Assembly: GCA_023544495.1 (NCBI GenBank)
Contig: JAMJFV010000004.1
Span: forward strand, 1-32,772
DNA from: ANME-2 cluster archaeon
GTDB taxonomy: Archaea; Halobacteriota; Methanosarcinia; Methanosarcinales; Methanocomedenaceae
Direction: 5' to 3'
Length of the DNA stretch: 32,772 bases
In this document: piece after piece, positions 23,037-30,978 of the stretch
Layout: every line of letters begins with the position of its first letter
How positions within the stretch are numbered: the stretch's first letter is position 1
Translations under genes and position numbers: made by a program
The notes under the pieces: model-generated
Databases searched by the model: none
What the model saw: the letters and a program-made list of their open reading frames with translations, nothing else
Told to the model about the DNA's origin: nothing

Positions 23037-24494
23037 ATGAAATTCAATGTGGTTTTCAACACCCTGGGAATCATCCTGAAATACCTGGGTGTTGCAATGC
23101 TTATTCCGGCTGTGGTCGGATATTATTATTCCCGGCAAGATCCGACGCAGTTCCCATCTGTTATGGTCTTTGTATATTCATTTTTACTGACAACATCAAT
23201 AGGGCTTATCCTGGAACATACCAACCGCAGTAATGATGAGTTCAGGAACCGCGAGAGTTTTGGTATCGTAGCGTTTGGATGGCTGTCAGTAGCGTTCTTT
23301 GGTGCATTGCCATTTCTGTTCAGTGGAATGCAGCTAGTGGATGCCCTATTTGAGTCCATGTCAGGCTTTACCACTACAGGCGCCACCATTATGACCGATA
23401 TCGAGTCCTATTCAAAGGCATTGCTGTTCTGGCGCAGTTTCATGCAATGGCTGGGAGGTATGGGTATCATCATGCTTTTCCTTGCCATCCTGCCTAAACT
23501 TGCGATAGCAGGTCGCCAGTTATTTAAAGCAGAAGCGCCAGGCCCCACTGAAGATAAACTTAAACCAAAATTAAAGGAAACAGCCAAGATACTGTGGATG
23601 GTGTATGTGGTCATCTCAGCGGTTGAGTTTATCGCACTGCTGGCTGCCGGTATGGGAGTATATGACGGGCTGACCCATACATTCACTACCATGGCCTGCG
23701 GTGGTTTCTCACCCAGGGCAGATTCCATTGCTGCTTTTCACAGCCCCTTGATCGAAGGGATCATTACCTTTTTTATGTTTGTTGCCGGTGCCAATTTTGC
23801 ACTGCATTACCGGTTGATATATGTTGACCATAGAAGTCTGCTAAAAGATGGTGAGTTCAAGTTTTACAGTTCTATTGTGGTTATCGCTTCATTGATTCTG
23901 ACCTGGACACTGTGGAGGACCGGGACATTTGAAGGGATTGGCACATCATTCAGATATGCCATATTCCAGGTACTGTCCATCCTGACCACAACAGGTTATG
24001 CGACCTCTGATTTTAATACCTGGCCTGATTCTGCCCGCATGATATTGTTCATACTTATGTTCATCGGAGGCAGTGCAGGCTCAACAGCAGGTGGTATCAA
24101 GGTTGTGAGGCTGTTGCTGATGTTGAAATACGGGTACCGGGAGCTGTTCCGGTCGCTCCAGCCAAAAATTGTACGTCCTATCCGCCTGGGTGAGCGGGTC
24201 GTACCTGAGGATGTGATGAGCAGTATTTTTTCATTCATAATCCTGTATATCCTGGTATTCATGACCAGTACTCTTATATTGAGCCTGCTGGACATTGATG
24301 CGTTCAGTGCTGCCTCTGCATCCATTGTGACACTGGGCAATATCGGGCCCGGGTTCGACCTGGTGGGACCGTGGTCCAATTTCAGTACCATTCCCCTGGC
24401 AGGAAAACTGGTACTTATTGCCAATATGTGGATCGGCAGGCTTGAGATATTTACTGTGCTGGTGATGCTGATCCCGGGCTTCTGGAAGGAATGA
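23037..24494 (+). CDS. trkH: TrkH-type potassium transporter
   Basis: A polytopic protein of about 485 aa with the four pore loops of TrkH: SGFTTTGATI, FTTMACGGFSPR, SILTTTGYAT and VTLGNIGPGF. Each carries the filter glycine. The GGSAGSTAGGIKVVRLLLMLK and GRLEIFTVLVMLIP segments are also typical. It moves K+ with TrkA-like cytoplasmic NAD-binding subunits, none of which is encoded here. The ATG at 23037 (MKFNVVFNTLGI) matches family N-termini; an upstream ATG at 23007 would add 10 residues. It begins 49 bp after the reductase gene. Confidence 0.92.
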   Translation: MKFNVVFNTLGIILKYLGVAMLIPAVVGYYYSRQDPTQFPSVMVFVYSFLLTTSIGLILEHTNRSNDEFRNRESFGIVAFGWLSVAFFGALPFLFSGMQLVDALFESMSGFTTTGATIMTDIESYSKALLFWRSFMQWLGGMGIIMLFLAILPKLAIAGRQLFKAEAPGPTEDKLKPKLKETAKILWMVYVVISAVEFIALLAAGMGVYDGLTHTFTTMACGGFSPRADSIAAFHSPLIEGIITFFMFVAGANFALHYRLIYVDHRSLLKDGEFKFYSSIVVIASLILTWTLWRTGTFEGIGTSFRYAIFQVLSILTTTGYATSDFNTWPDSARMILFILMFIGGSAGSTAGGIKVVRLLLMLKYGYRELFRSLQPKIVRPIRLGERVVPEDVMSSIFSFIILYILVFMTSTLILSLLDIDAFSAASASIVTLGNIGPGFDLVGPWSNFSTIPLAGKLVLIANMWIGRLEIFTVLVMLIPGFWKE

Positions 24495-24553
24495 GCAAAC
24501 AATAAATAACACTCTACCCATTACCTACATTAAACCATATAAGGAGGACTACC

Positions 24554-25342
24554 ATGGACTGGGGTATGCAAAACCGGATATCACACATCATACGACCAAA
24601 AACAGGCAGAACAGTAATGCTGGCAGTGGACCACGGGTATTTCCTTGGACCCACCAGCAGGCTGGAGAACGCCGGGGCGACGATCGAACCGCTGCTTGAA
24701 TATGCAGACGCACTCATGCCTGCCCGCGGTGTGCTGCGCACAGGCGTGGACCCTGCCACATCTACACCTATTGTACTGAGAGTATCAGGTGGTAACAGCA
24801 TTGTGGGTGAAGACCTCTCAAGGGAAGGCATCACCACATCAGTTGAAGATGCATTAAGACTTAATGTGGCAGCTGTTGCTATGTCCATCTACGTAGGAAG
24901 CCAGTACGAGCACCAGACGTTGATGAACCTGGGCAATCTTGTTAACGAATGCGAACGCTACGGCATGCCAGTGGTGGCAGTGACCGCTGTTGGCAAGGAC
25001 ATGGTTCGGGATACACGATACCTGGGGCTGTGCTGCCGGATAGCAGCCGAACTGGGCGCCAGGATTGTCAAGACCTATTACACTGATGATTTCCACAAGG
25101 TCGTGGAAGGCTGTCCCGTACCTATCGTAGTGGCTGGCGGCAAGCAGATGGACACTGAGATGGACGTGTTCGAACTGGTCCATGGTGCCATTTCTGAGGG
25201 TGCCGTGGGAGTTGATATGGGCCGTAATATCTGGCAGAACGACCATCCCGTTGCCATGATACAGGCTGTGCGGTCAGTTGTTCACGAGGATTTCACACCA
25301 AAGGAAGCAATGGACCTGTACAACAGCGAGAAGGGAAAATAG
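24554..25342 (+). CDS. LsrF-like class I aldolase/thiolase (DeoC/FbaB superfamily)
   Basis: The 262-residue protein is clearly related to LsrF, the 3-hydroxy-5-phosphonooxypentane-2,4-dione thiolase, and more widely to archaeal class I fructose-bisphosphate aldolases. The N-terminus (MDWGMQNRISHIIRPKTGRT) and AVDHGYFLGPT match this family, as do VTAVGKDMVRDTRYLGL, IVKTYY with the Schiff-base lysine, VVAGGKQMDTE and GVDMGRNIWQNDHPVAM. No other lsr genes are present, so an AI-2 function is unlikely; a sugar-phosphate or aromatic-precursor aldolase reaction is more plausible. AGGAGGACTACC precedes the ATG. It leads a tight three-gene operon with a zinc dehydrogenase and a cysteine protein. Confidence 0.85.
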   Translation: MDWGMQNRISHIIRPKTGRTVMLAVDHGYFLGPTSRLENAGATIEPLLEYADALMPARGVLRTGVDPATSTPIVLRVSGGNSIVGEDLSREGITTSVEDALRLNVAAVAMSIYVGSQYEHQTLMNLGNLVNECERYGMPVVAVTAVGKDMVRDTRYLGLCCRIAAELGARIVKTYYTDDFHKVVEGCPVPIVVAGGKQMDTEMDVFELVHGAISEGAVGVDMGRNIWQNDHPVAMIQAVRSVVHEDFTPKEAMDLYNSEKGK

Positions 25343-25353
25343 GAGCCGTATAA

Positions 25354-26376
25354 TTGCGCGTTGCAGTTTATTATAACAATAACGACGTGCGTCTTGAAGA
25401 GATGCCAATTCCCGTCACTGGCCCGGATGAACTGCTGGTCAGGGTAGAAGCCAGCGGCATCTGTGGCAGTGATGTCATGGAGTGGTATCGCATCATGCGC
25501 GCACCGCTGGTGCTGGGGCACGAGATAGCGGGCACAGTGGTCAAAGCTGGTAAGAACGTTGCCAGGTACAAAGTGGGTGACAGGGTGTTCGTGTCCCACC
25601 ATGTGCCGTGCAATACCTGCATCTACTGCCTGAGCGGCCACCATACGGTCTGCGACACACTGCTCACCACAAATTTCGACCCGGGCGGTTTTGCCGAATA
25701 CCTGCGAGTGCCTGCTATTAATGTAGACAGGGGCGTGTTCCTGCTACCTGATGAGATGTCCCTTGATGAAGGTGTGTTCATCGAGCCACTGGCATGTGTT
25801 TACCGTGGCCAGCGCATGGCATCGATGAAACCGGGCCGGAGCGTGCTGGTCATAGGCAGCGGGATAACCGGGATCTTGCATATCAAACTTGCAGCAGCAC
25901 TGGCTGCAGGCACCATCTTTGCCACTGACATTCATCCATCCAGGCTGGATATGGCCTCAAGATATGGAGCATTGGTAATTGATGCACAGGATAATGTTTC
26001 CGAACGCCTGATGGAACTCAATAAGGGCCACCTGGCCGATGTGGTTATTATCTGCACCGGTGCTGTGCCAGCCATAACCCAGGCACTGGCATCGGTGGAG
26101 CGGGGCGGCACCATACTGTTCTTTGCCTCGCCTGAACCCGGAATAACGGTACATCTCCCTGTATTCGACCTGTGGAAGAACGAGGTTGCTATTGTCAATT
26201 CATACGGCGCCAGTCCGCTGGATATTACGGCTGCCATCGAATTAATAAAAGCAGGCAGGGTTGAGGTTACCGACATGATCACCCATAGATTCGCGCTTGC
26301 AGATGCCGGTGAAGGGTTCAAACTTGTGGCAGGTGCAGATGAGTCCATGAAAGTAATCGTCGAACCCCAGAAATAA
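25354..26376 (+). CDS. Zinc-dependent medium-chain alcohol/polyol dehydrogenase
   Basis: The 340-residue protein is a medium-chain dehydrogenase. The catalytic zinc ligand region is GICGSDVMEW, GHEIAGTVVKAG follows, then a structural-zinc lobe with C-x2-C-x2-C-x7-C (PCNTCIYCLSGHHTVC). VFIEPLACVYRG is next, and the NAD(P) motif VLVIGSGITGILHIKLA lies near residue 170. It should oxidise a secondary alcohol or polyol, or reduce the matching ketone. The start is TTG at 25354, with AGGAG about 10 nt upstream and 11 bp after the aldolase stop. Adjacent aldolase and dehydrogenase suggest consecutive steps on the same carbon skeleton. Confidence 0.85.
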   Translation: MRVAVYYNNNDVRLEEMPIPVTGPDELLVRVEASGICGSDVMEWYRIMRAPLVLGHEIAGTVVKAGKNVARYKVGDRVFVSHHVPCNTCIYCLSGHHTVCDTLLTTNFDPGGFAEYLRVPAINVDRGVFLLPDEMSLDEGVFIEPLACVYRGQRMASMKPGRSVLVIGSGITGILHIKLAAALAAGTIFATDIHPSRLDMASRYGALVIDAQDNVSERLMELNKGHLADVVIICTGAVPAITQALASVERGGTILFFASPEPGITVHLPVFDLWKNEVAIVNSYGASPLDITAAIELIKAGRVEVTDMITHRFALADAGEGFKLVAGADESMKVIVEPQK

Positions 26377-26391
26377 TAAGGAGCGAGATAA

Positions 26392-26586
26392 ATGGAGATT
26401 GTCAGGGAATACCAGAAACGGGAGTTCTGTAAGGACATCCGATGTCCATCGCAATTGAAGATAGATGCGGCACCTGACCAGGTAGCTATTGACGTTGTCA
26501 GGGAAGAAGAGTGCCAGAAATGTATGGCACATGAATTCCATACATGGCTGAACGACAGGAACTATGTGATCGTTGTTATTAAATAG
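26392..26586 (+). CDS. Small cysteine/histidine protein of the aldolase-dehydrogenase operon
   Basis: A 64-residue protein with C13-x4-C18 and C41-x2-C44-x2-H47-x2-H50 (FCKDIRCPSQ and EECQKCMAHEFHTWL), which suggests one bound zinc or iron. An AAGGAGCGAG site lies just before the ATG, 15 bp after the dehydrogenase stop, so it is certainly part of that operon. I do not recognise a named family. It could be an accessory or regulatory subunit of the dehydrogenase or aldolase. Confidence 0.7.
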   Translation: MEIVREYQKREFCKDIRCPSQLKIDAAPDQVAIDVVREEECQKCMAHEFHTWLNDRNYVIVVIK

Positions 26587-26677
26587 AGCTTAAAAAATAG
26601 GTGTTTCTTAGTTTGAAGGAAAGATATTATTATTAGCTCATAACATATATTATATTCTTGATGTGTGGTGCCCATAG

Positions 26678-26974
26678 ATGATGAGAAACCAGAACCAAGA
26701 CGTAGATGAGGTAAGTACTGGACTGGTGCTGGTTATTGTTGCCCTTTTACTGCTCTTGTTTTCCTCTGTCCGTGCGGATTTTTTTTATGTGGATAGGGAA
26801 ATTACGGGATATGAGGATAAAATCACAAGGATTCCCAGTTCTATTGAACCTCAGGTATTCGATATATTGGGGATTCTCATGGCTATAATAGGATTTGCCA
26901 TATTTTCAAAACATTTCGTGAACAATATTAACGAAAGTTTGAGCCGGGAATTGGACAATAAGTCTCATCACTGA
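26678..26974 (+). CDS. Hypothetical membrane protein with two helices
   Basis: A 98-residue protein with two predicted membrane helices (about residues 15-33, TGLVLVIVALLLLLFSSV, and 63-82, VFDILGILMAIIGFAIF). They flank a charged loop (VDREITGYEDKITRIPSSIE), so both ends are probably in the cytoplasm. No family recognised. A short AT-rich promoter-like region precedes it (TATATTATATTC), and its end is 8 bp from the convergent YkgJ-type gene. Confidence 0.55.
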   Translation: MMRNQNQDVDEVSTGLVLVIVALLLLLFSSVRADFFYVDREITGYEDKITRIPSSIEPQVFDILGILMAIIGFAIFSKHFVNNINESLSRELDNKSHH

Positions 26975-26981
26975 TATACTC

Positions 26982-27902
26982 TTACTGTTCCGCTGGCAGC
27001 ATGTTTTTTTCAAAGATACCATTACAATAAACATAGACCTCTATACTTCCCCCCCGTTTGAAATACCTCATTTGCTTATCATACATACTCTTGATATGCT
27101 TAAGCCCGTCCTTGAGAAAGTGGGCGTTGACGGCTTTCAGGAAACTGATCTCCTGTTTCAGGAAAGCTTTTTCATAATCCATGGTCTCCTTAGCTATCTC
27201 CTCTGCCCTGGTATCCTCTATCCCGGTGTGGTAACATCCGTGCTCATCAAGACCACTGATCTGCCGCCAGTCCACATTGCCCAACTCATCTGCTTCCCTG
27301 TGCAGCATATACGGATAAATGCGACAGATGGAGAGGCGTTGGGAGTATATGCGGCACCTTCCACCTTCCAGGAAATAACATGAGCCGTCAGGTTTGCTTT
27401 TCAGGGCATAGCCCGATACATAGAACCTGCCATGCTGGTCACAGAACTTGAAATAGGGGGCGGGCGTTAATGCAGAGGGGTCTATCTGCTTTATGAGAGC
27501 AGTATCTGTGTCGAGCAGGAATACGTGGTCATTGAACTCTTCTGTACAGCAACGTCCGCACAGGTCGCACCTGAATCCAACGTCCTTGATTATGCTGGCG
27601 AGTTTTTCTTCTGGATACTGGATGAGGTCCTGTAGTTCTTTTTGTCTGTATGCGAGCATAGATCGAATTGAGAGAGCTGCTAAGGTCATCACCTCGTTTA
27701 TTTGGTTGTTGTCCTGCCTGTAATGTAAGATGAGAGTAAGTTGATGGATTAAAATCTTTACCTGCTCTTCATTTGGGCTAAGGACCGTGGGTGAATTTTT
27801 ATAGTATATCTGTTCTTTAAGGCTGATTCCTTTTATTGCAGGGTTCCCATTTGTGGATGCACATGGTAACTTCCTGATACCTGAGACTTTTTTCAAATCC
27901 AT
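26982..27902 (-). CDS. YkgJ-type cysteine-cluster (Fe-S/Zn) protein; start uncertain
   Basis: The protein contains the CxxCxxCC cluster (FRCDLCGRCCTEEFNDHVF), then FCDQHGRFYVSG, GSCYFLEGGRCRIYSQRLSICRIYPYMLHREADE and HGCYHT. This is the pattern of the UPF0153/YkgJ family, in which four or more cysteines bind a metal or Fe-S cluster; the function is unknown. The longest frame starts at 27902 (306 aa), but there is no Shine-Dalgarno and the first 49 bp overlap the divergent membrane-protein gene. An internal ATG at 27689 follows GAGGTG too closely. The real start probably lies between these. The C-terminal 100 residues are helical and charged. Confidence 0.75.
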   Translation of the reverse strand: MDLKKVSGIRKLPCASTNGNPAIKGISLKEQIYYKNSPTVLSPNEEQVKILIHQLTLILHYRQDNNQINEVMTLAALSIRSMLAYRQKELQDLIQYPEEKLASIIKDVGFRCDLCGRCCTEEFNDHVFLLDTDTALIKQIDPSALTPAPYFKFCDQHGRFYVSGYALKSKPDGSCYFLEGGRCRIYSQRLSICRIYPYMLHREADELGNVDWRQISGLDEHGCYHTGIEDTRAEEIAKETMDYEKAFLKQEISFLKAVNAHFLKDGLKHIKSMYDKQMRYFKRGGSIEVYVYCNGIFEKNMLPAEQ

Positions 27903-28161
27903 AATGATAGTTGTGGGTGGGCTGGTGGGTGTAACTCTGGCAGTTATTTACTTCAAGGAGATCGAACAAGATTTTGTAAGGGAAGGGATTACCATAGGAG
28001 TGGTGTGGCTTATAATGAATCTGGTCTTTGACCTGGTGTTCATGTCAGCAGGCTTCTTCCCTATGACCGTCACCCAATATTTCACAGACATAGGCATGCG
28101 CTACCTCATGATACCTACGTTCACTATAGGTATGGGATATATCCTGCATCAAAAGGTATAA
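27853..28161 (+). CDS. Small polytopic membrane protein, probably 5'-truncated
   Basis: From a GTG at 27853 the frame encodes 102 residues with three hydrophobic segments (SIMIVVGGLVGVTLAVIYF, ITIGVVWLIMNLVFDLVFM, YLMIPTFTIGMGYIL). They are separated by charged pieces such as KEIEQDFVREG, in the style of uncharacterised archaeal membrane proteins of four helices. Upstream of the GTG, still in frame back to a stop at 27802, the sequence reads LRLIPFIAGFPFV, which looks like the end of a further helix of the same protein. No start codon precedes it. The gene therefore seems to have lost its first helix, in the stretch shared with the YkgJ gene start. Confidence 0.5.
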   Translation: MDAHGNFLIPETFFKSIMIVVGGLVGVTLAVIYFKEIEQDFVREGITIGVVWLIMNLVFDLVFMSAGFFPMTVTQYFTDIGMRYLMIPTFTIGMGYILHQKV

Positions 28162-28218
28162 TAAATGTGTTTGAGCACTGATGTACACTGAACTACGAAG
28201 ACGGGGTGTTGCAGGGTA

Positions 28219-28521
28219 TCATTTCATAATGTCATCAAGCACTTTAGTCCAGTGGATCTGGCTCCCTGCTGCCACGAAAAGACCGGTCGATATCGCCTCT
28301 GCAATCTCACTTTCTGTTGCCCCATGTTGCTTTGCCCGCTCTGAATGAATACGTACGCAGGCTTCGCATCTCATCAGATTGCCTGCCACTATAGCGATAA
28401 GTTCCTTGGTTTTTACATCCAGTGCACCGTCTTTGAATATTGTTTCCCTTATTCTCGCAAAAGCTTCCTGTGTTTGTGGTAATCGTTCGTCTAACCATCC
28501 CAAGATAATCACCTGATACAA
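28219..28521 (-). CDS. AhpD/carboxymuconolactone decarboxylase-like protein
   Basis: The 100-residue protein matches the AhpD-like CMD fold. It has ALDVKTKELIAIVAGNLMRC, then CEACVRIHSERAKQHGATESEIAEAI with the redox CxxC and the downstream histidine (E...C-x2-C-x3-H). AhpD-type proteins have thiol peroxidase-linked disulfide activity, but many archaeal members are uncharacterised. No good Shine-Dalgarno is visible before 28521 (CAGGTGATTATCTTGGG lies within the start region, allowing the later in-frame TTG). It is monocistronic with unrelated neighbours. A general oxidative-stress role is likely. Confidence 0.8.
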   Translation of the reverse strand: MYQVIILGWLDERLPQTQEAFARIRETIFKDGALDVKTKELIAIVAGNLMRCEACVRIHSERAKQHGATESEIAEAISTGLFVAAGSQIHWTKVLDDIMK

Positions 28522-28693
28522 TGTCGGATTTTTTGAATAATGACTGATAAAGGTATCTAAACGTTCCTCATGTCCTTTTGATGTTAGATAATTATGCAGA
28601 TTTGATTCATCCTGTTATTGCTTTAAAGTTTGAATTTTTGCCAGTTGTCGGCTTTCATAATTGAATGATTTATAATCGATTGACATAGAATAA

Positions 28694-28795
28694 AAGTTGG
28701 ACCCGGTTTCAGCACAGGTATGTCGAGAAAACGGCATTCATCCCTCAATGCTCAGCAAATGGAAACGGAATACAAAGAAAATCATGGGGCAGCGT
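28694..28795 (+). pseudogene. Transposase OrfA remnant (HTH fragment)
   Basis: The frame reads VCRENGIHPSMLSKWKR, the typical helix-turn-helix of small OrfA-type transposases (IS3-like). It then shifts by one base into EYKENHGAA, as in the intact family. There is no upstream part and no OrfB, so it is a short decayed fragment. It overlaps the broken zinc-ribbon gene on the other strand. Confidence 0.5.
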
Positions 28796-28967
28796 AGTAT
28801 ACACAACAGTAACCGGATTTTGGCTTCAGGACAACCTTGCAGTTGGAACACTCGTATACGACTTTGCACGATTCCTGGGGCATCTCCTCTTCGTTCCATA
28901 ACCCGCAGTTGGTGCATGTTATAGTGGATTTTAACTGAACAGGTATAGGAAATATTCCTACAGTTTT
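28782..28967 (-). pseudogene. Broken zinc-ribbon gene (GDCCVxC-domain type)
   Basis: A frame without start codon encodes STITCTNCGLWNEEEMPQES, then CKVVYECSNCKVVLKPKSGY and CCVYYAAP before a stop. This resembles small proteins of the GDCCVxC type, which have TCP-x-CG, EEEMP, YEC-x-x-C and a final GDCCVFCSYG segment. Here the GDCC motif is GYCC and the tail after it is missing or replaced. No ATG, GTG or TTG is in frame. The 3' end overlaps the transposase remnant, so insertion and decay are the simplest explanation. Confidence 0.55.
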
Positions 28968-29275
28968 TCAGGAAAATAGTTCCTGTAAGATTTATTTTTC
29001 CCATATTTTGCAATATCAAAATAAACCCTGCAAAAACTATCAAATCATAAATCAAAACCAGGTTAAACTCAGAGGTCAAAGAAGTTTTAAGGGAAATCTG
29101 CATTATACACTCCTGAAATCTATCCCAACCTATGTAGACAACCTGTGTCCGGAAAACCACCCCCGGACACTTTTCATTATCAATAATAATCACATGATGA
29201 AAAAACAATTGTAAATCAGATCGTACGATTGAAGGTATATCACAATACCCTTTGAGAAAGAATAATGATGCAGTA
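28968..29275. other. AT-rich intergenic stretch without a supported gene
   Basis: About 300 bp between the broken zinc-ribbon gene and tRNA-Leu. A 68-codon frame at 29008-29214 exists, but its composition (Asn/Lys/His-rich, no motif) and the absence of a start signal argue against a gene. I see no repeat or RNA structure here apart from the tRNA downstream region. Confidence 0.5.
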
Positions 29276-29360
29276 TGCGGGGGGTGGGATTCGAACCCAC
29301 GGATTCCTTCGAAACAGGGTCCTAAGCCCTGCGCCTTTGACCTGGCTGGGCTACCCCCGC
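29276..29360 (-). tRNA. tRNA-Leu (anticodon UAG)
   Basis: On the minus strand GCGGGGG pairs perfectly with CCCCCGC as acceptor stem. The anticodon stem CAGGG/CCCTG encloses CTTAGGA, giving anticodon TAG for CUA leucine codons. The T arm is GTGGG-TTCGAAT-CCCAC. The 14-nt variable region fits the long-arm class II of leucine tRNAs. The discriminator is A (29276) and no CCA is encoded. Confidence 0.95.
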
Positions 29361-29576
29361 ATTATGGGATTTCAGTGCTGATCCAAGTGTTCGCATTACG
29401 GGACATTGGTGTGATTTTTGCCGCTGATCTTAGCGTTGTTTTTTATGCTTATTTTTGTACTGATGACCGCAATAGCATGCAAACATGTATGATACAAAAC
29501 CAAGCACCGTAAGTGAGTTTTAGAGGTTCTTTTTAGATTTATACTTTTGCCGGACAACAGTATTTACCAGAAACAT

Positions 29577-29978
29577 TCACTTTTCAACGATCACAGGAAA
29601 TACATTGATCACAGACAGCAAGTCCCCCTTTTCGATCATACCGTCCAGGATTGGAAGGAACACCACACTATCGACCTTACGGCTGGTCTCCACAAGTGCC
29701 AGACCTTTAAGTCTGGCTTTCAGTACAACCCCCAGGGCATGATGGCAAAAAGCACATGGCAACGCTACAGTGTTCTCTTCGATCACCGCTTCTTCCGTCA
29801 TTACTTCAATAACGTTGCCTTTTTTGACCTCCACATCCTCGGCTGCGATAAGCATCTCCCACTTCCCATTCGTGGAAATGGTAAAATTATACGGTACAGC
29901 AGTCACTCTTTCCCGCTCGATCATTTCCTGGCTTCCAAGTACCAGCTGGATTGGAACACTGATCATACTATTTGCCAT
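29577..29978 (-). CDS. DUF22-like conserved archaeal protein
   Basis: The 133-residue protein resembles the archaeal DUF22 family: a beta-rich soluble protein with YNFTISTNGKWEMLIAAEDV, VKKGNVIEVMTEEAVIEENT, PCAFCHHALGVVLKA and a C-terminal EKGDLLSVINVFPVIVE. A single C-x2-C-H-H cluster in the middle may bind metal. Function unknown. The ATG at 29978 is only a few bases from the predicted transcription start, so the mRNA may be leaderless. A 14-bp palindrome sits between TATA box and start. Confidence 0.55.
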   Translation of the reverse strand: MANSMISVPIQLVLGSQEMIERERVTAVPYNFTISTNGKWEMLIAAEDVEVKKGNVIEVMTEEAVIEENTVALPCAFCHHALGVVLKARLKGLALVETSRKVDSVVFLPILDGMIEKGDLLSVINVFPVIVEK

Positions 29979-29983
29979 GATTA

Positions 29984-29997
29984 AGGTTAATTAACCT
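29984..29997. promoter_or_regulatory. 14-bp perfect palindrome between TATA box and DUF22 start
   Basis: AGGTTAATTAACCT is a perfect palindrome placed 6 bp upstream of the DUF22-like ATG and directly downstream of a TATA-like element (minus strand TATTTATATCTT, about 30001-30012). In archaea this position would let a bound dimeric repressor block RNA polymerase recruitment. Confidence 0.5.
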
Positions 29998-30109
29998 CAA
30001 AGATATAAATATATTCAATCTCCAGCAGGAAGACAGTGATAGCTCACAATAATGCCCTGAGAAAAGTGCTGGATTAAACGGAACATGGAAACGTGAAGGA
30101 GGATTTTAA

Positions 30110-30967
30110 ACGAATCCTGATATCAAGGCATGCTACCAGGAAGCAGGCAGAATTGCTTCCAGGGTAAGGGATGATACCGTAAAGATCATTGAGATCGGCT
30201 TGACGCTTTTGGAAGTGGCTGAATATGCCGAAGACCTGACCCGCAAGATGGGGGGTGAAGCAGCATTCCCGTGCAACATATCCATCAACGAGATAGCATC
30301 CCATTATACTCCTTTAAAAGGCAAACGAACCTTTGCTGCCGGGAACCTGGTAAAGCTCGATGTCGGAGTGCATGTGAACGGCTATATAGCAGATACTGCC
30401 GCCACTATTGAAGTGGACACGCACATTAATGGTACACTCATCGAAGCAGCAAAGGAAGCACTTGACGGAGCCATCAAAGAGACACGGGCAGGCGTGACAA
30501 CCAGACATCTTGGTAGTGTTATGGAACATATCATACGGGCCAGAGGTTGCCGACCTATTCCGGACCTGACAGGTCACAGCATTGGAAGATATGCGGTTCA
30601 CAATGGTCTCAATATCCCGAACCACGGTCATGCTGGTTACTCGAACACGCTGGAGGTTGGGGATGTCATTGCAATAGAACCTTTCACTACAAAAGGAAAC
30701 GGTCTCGTAAAACATGGAAAAGCGAGGATCGTAAGTCTTGTGAATAATAGTATGAACCGATCAGATCCGGTCTACCGGAATATTCGGGCACAATTCAACA
30801 CCCTTCCCTTTACCAGTCGCTGGATGAACGATCCTGATGAACTGAAGCAGGCAGGAACATTCCTTCGAAAATATCCTGTACTTATCGAGAAAGACAGTTA
30901 TCCGGTAGCTCAGGCAGAACACACCCTTATTGTGACAGAAAATGGGTGCGAGGTGATCACAGCCTGA
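30110..30967 (+). CDS. map: Methionine aminopeptidase, type II; apparent ACG start
   Basis: The protein (about 285 aa) is a type II methionine aminopeptidase of archaeal size. The metal ligands are in KLDVGVHVNGYIADTA (two aspartates), GHSIG (histidine), AIEPF and QAEHTLIVTE (two glutamates). It removes the initiator methionine from new proteins in the cytoplasm. In frame, the N-terminus NPDIKACYQEAGRIASRVRD is normal for the family but is preceded by ACG at 30110 and then a stop. AAGGAGG stands 7 nt before this ACG. The first canonical start is a TTG at 30200, which would delete 30 residues and has no Shine-Dalgarno. ACG initiation, a recent ATG-to-ACG mutation, or a sequence error are the options. 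Confidence 0.85.
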   Translation, partial: TNPDIKACYQEAGRIASRVRDDTVKIIEIGLTLLEVAEYAEDLTRKMGGEAAFPCNISINEIASHYTPLKGKRTFAAGNLVKLDVGVHVNGYIADTAATIEVDTHINGTLIEAAKEALDGAIKETRAGVTTRHLGSVMEHIIRARGCRPIPDLTGHSIGRYAVHNGLNIPNHGHAGYSNTLEVGDVIAIEPFTTKGNGLVKHGKARIVSLVNNSMNRSDPVYRNIRAQFNTLPFTSRWMNDPDELKQAGTFLRKYPVLIEKDSYPVAQAEHTLIVTENGCEVITA

Positions 30968-30978
30968 TATATTTCTTA

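Noticed and set aside
29252..29512. Open frame of 86 codons over the tRNA
   Set aside because: It reads through the antisense strand of tRNA-Leu, and its protein contains the well-known spurious GWDSNPR tRNA translation.
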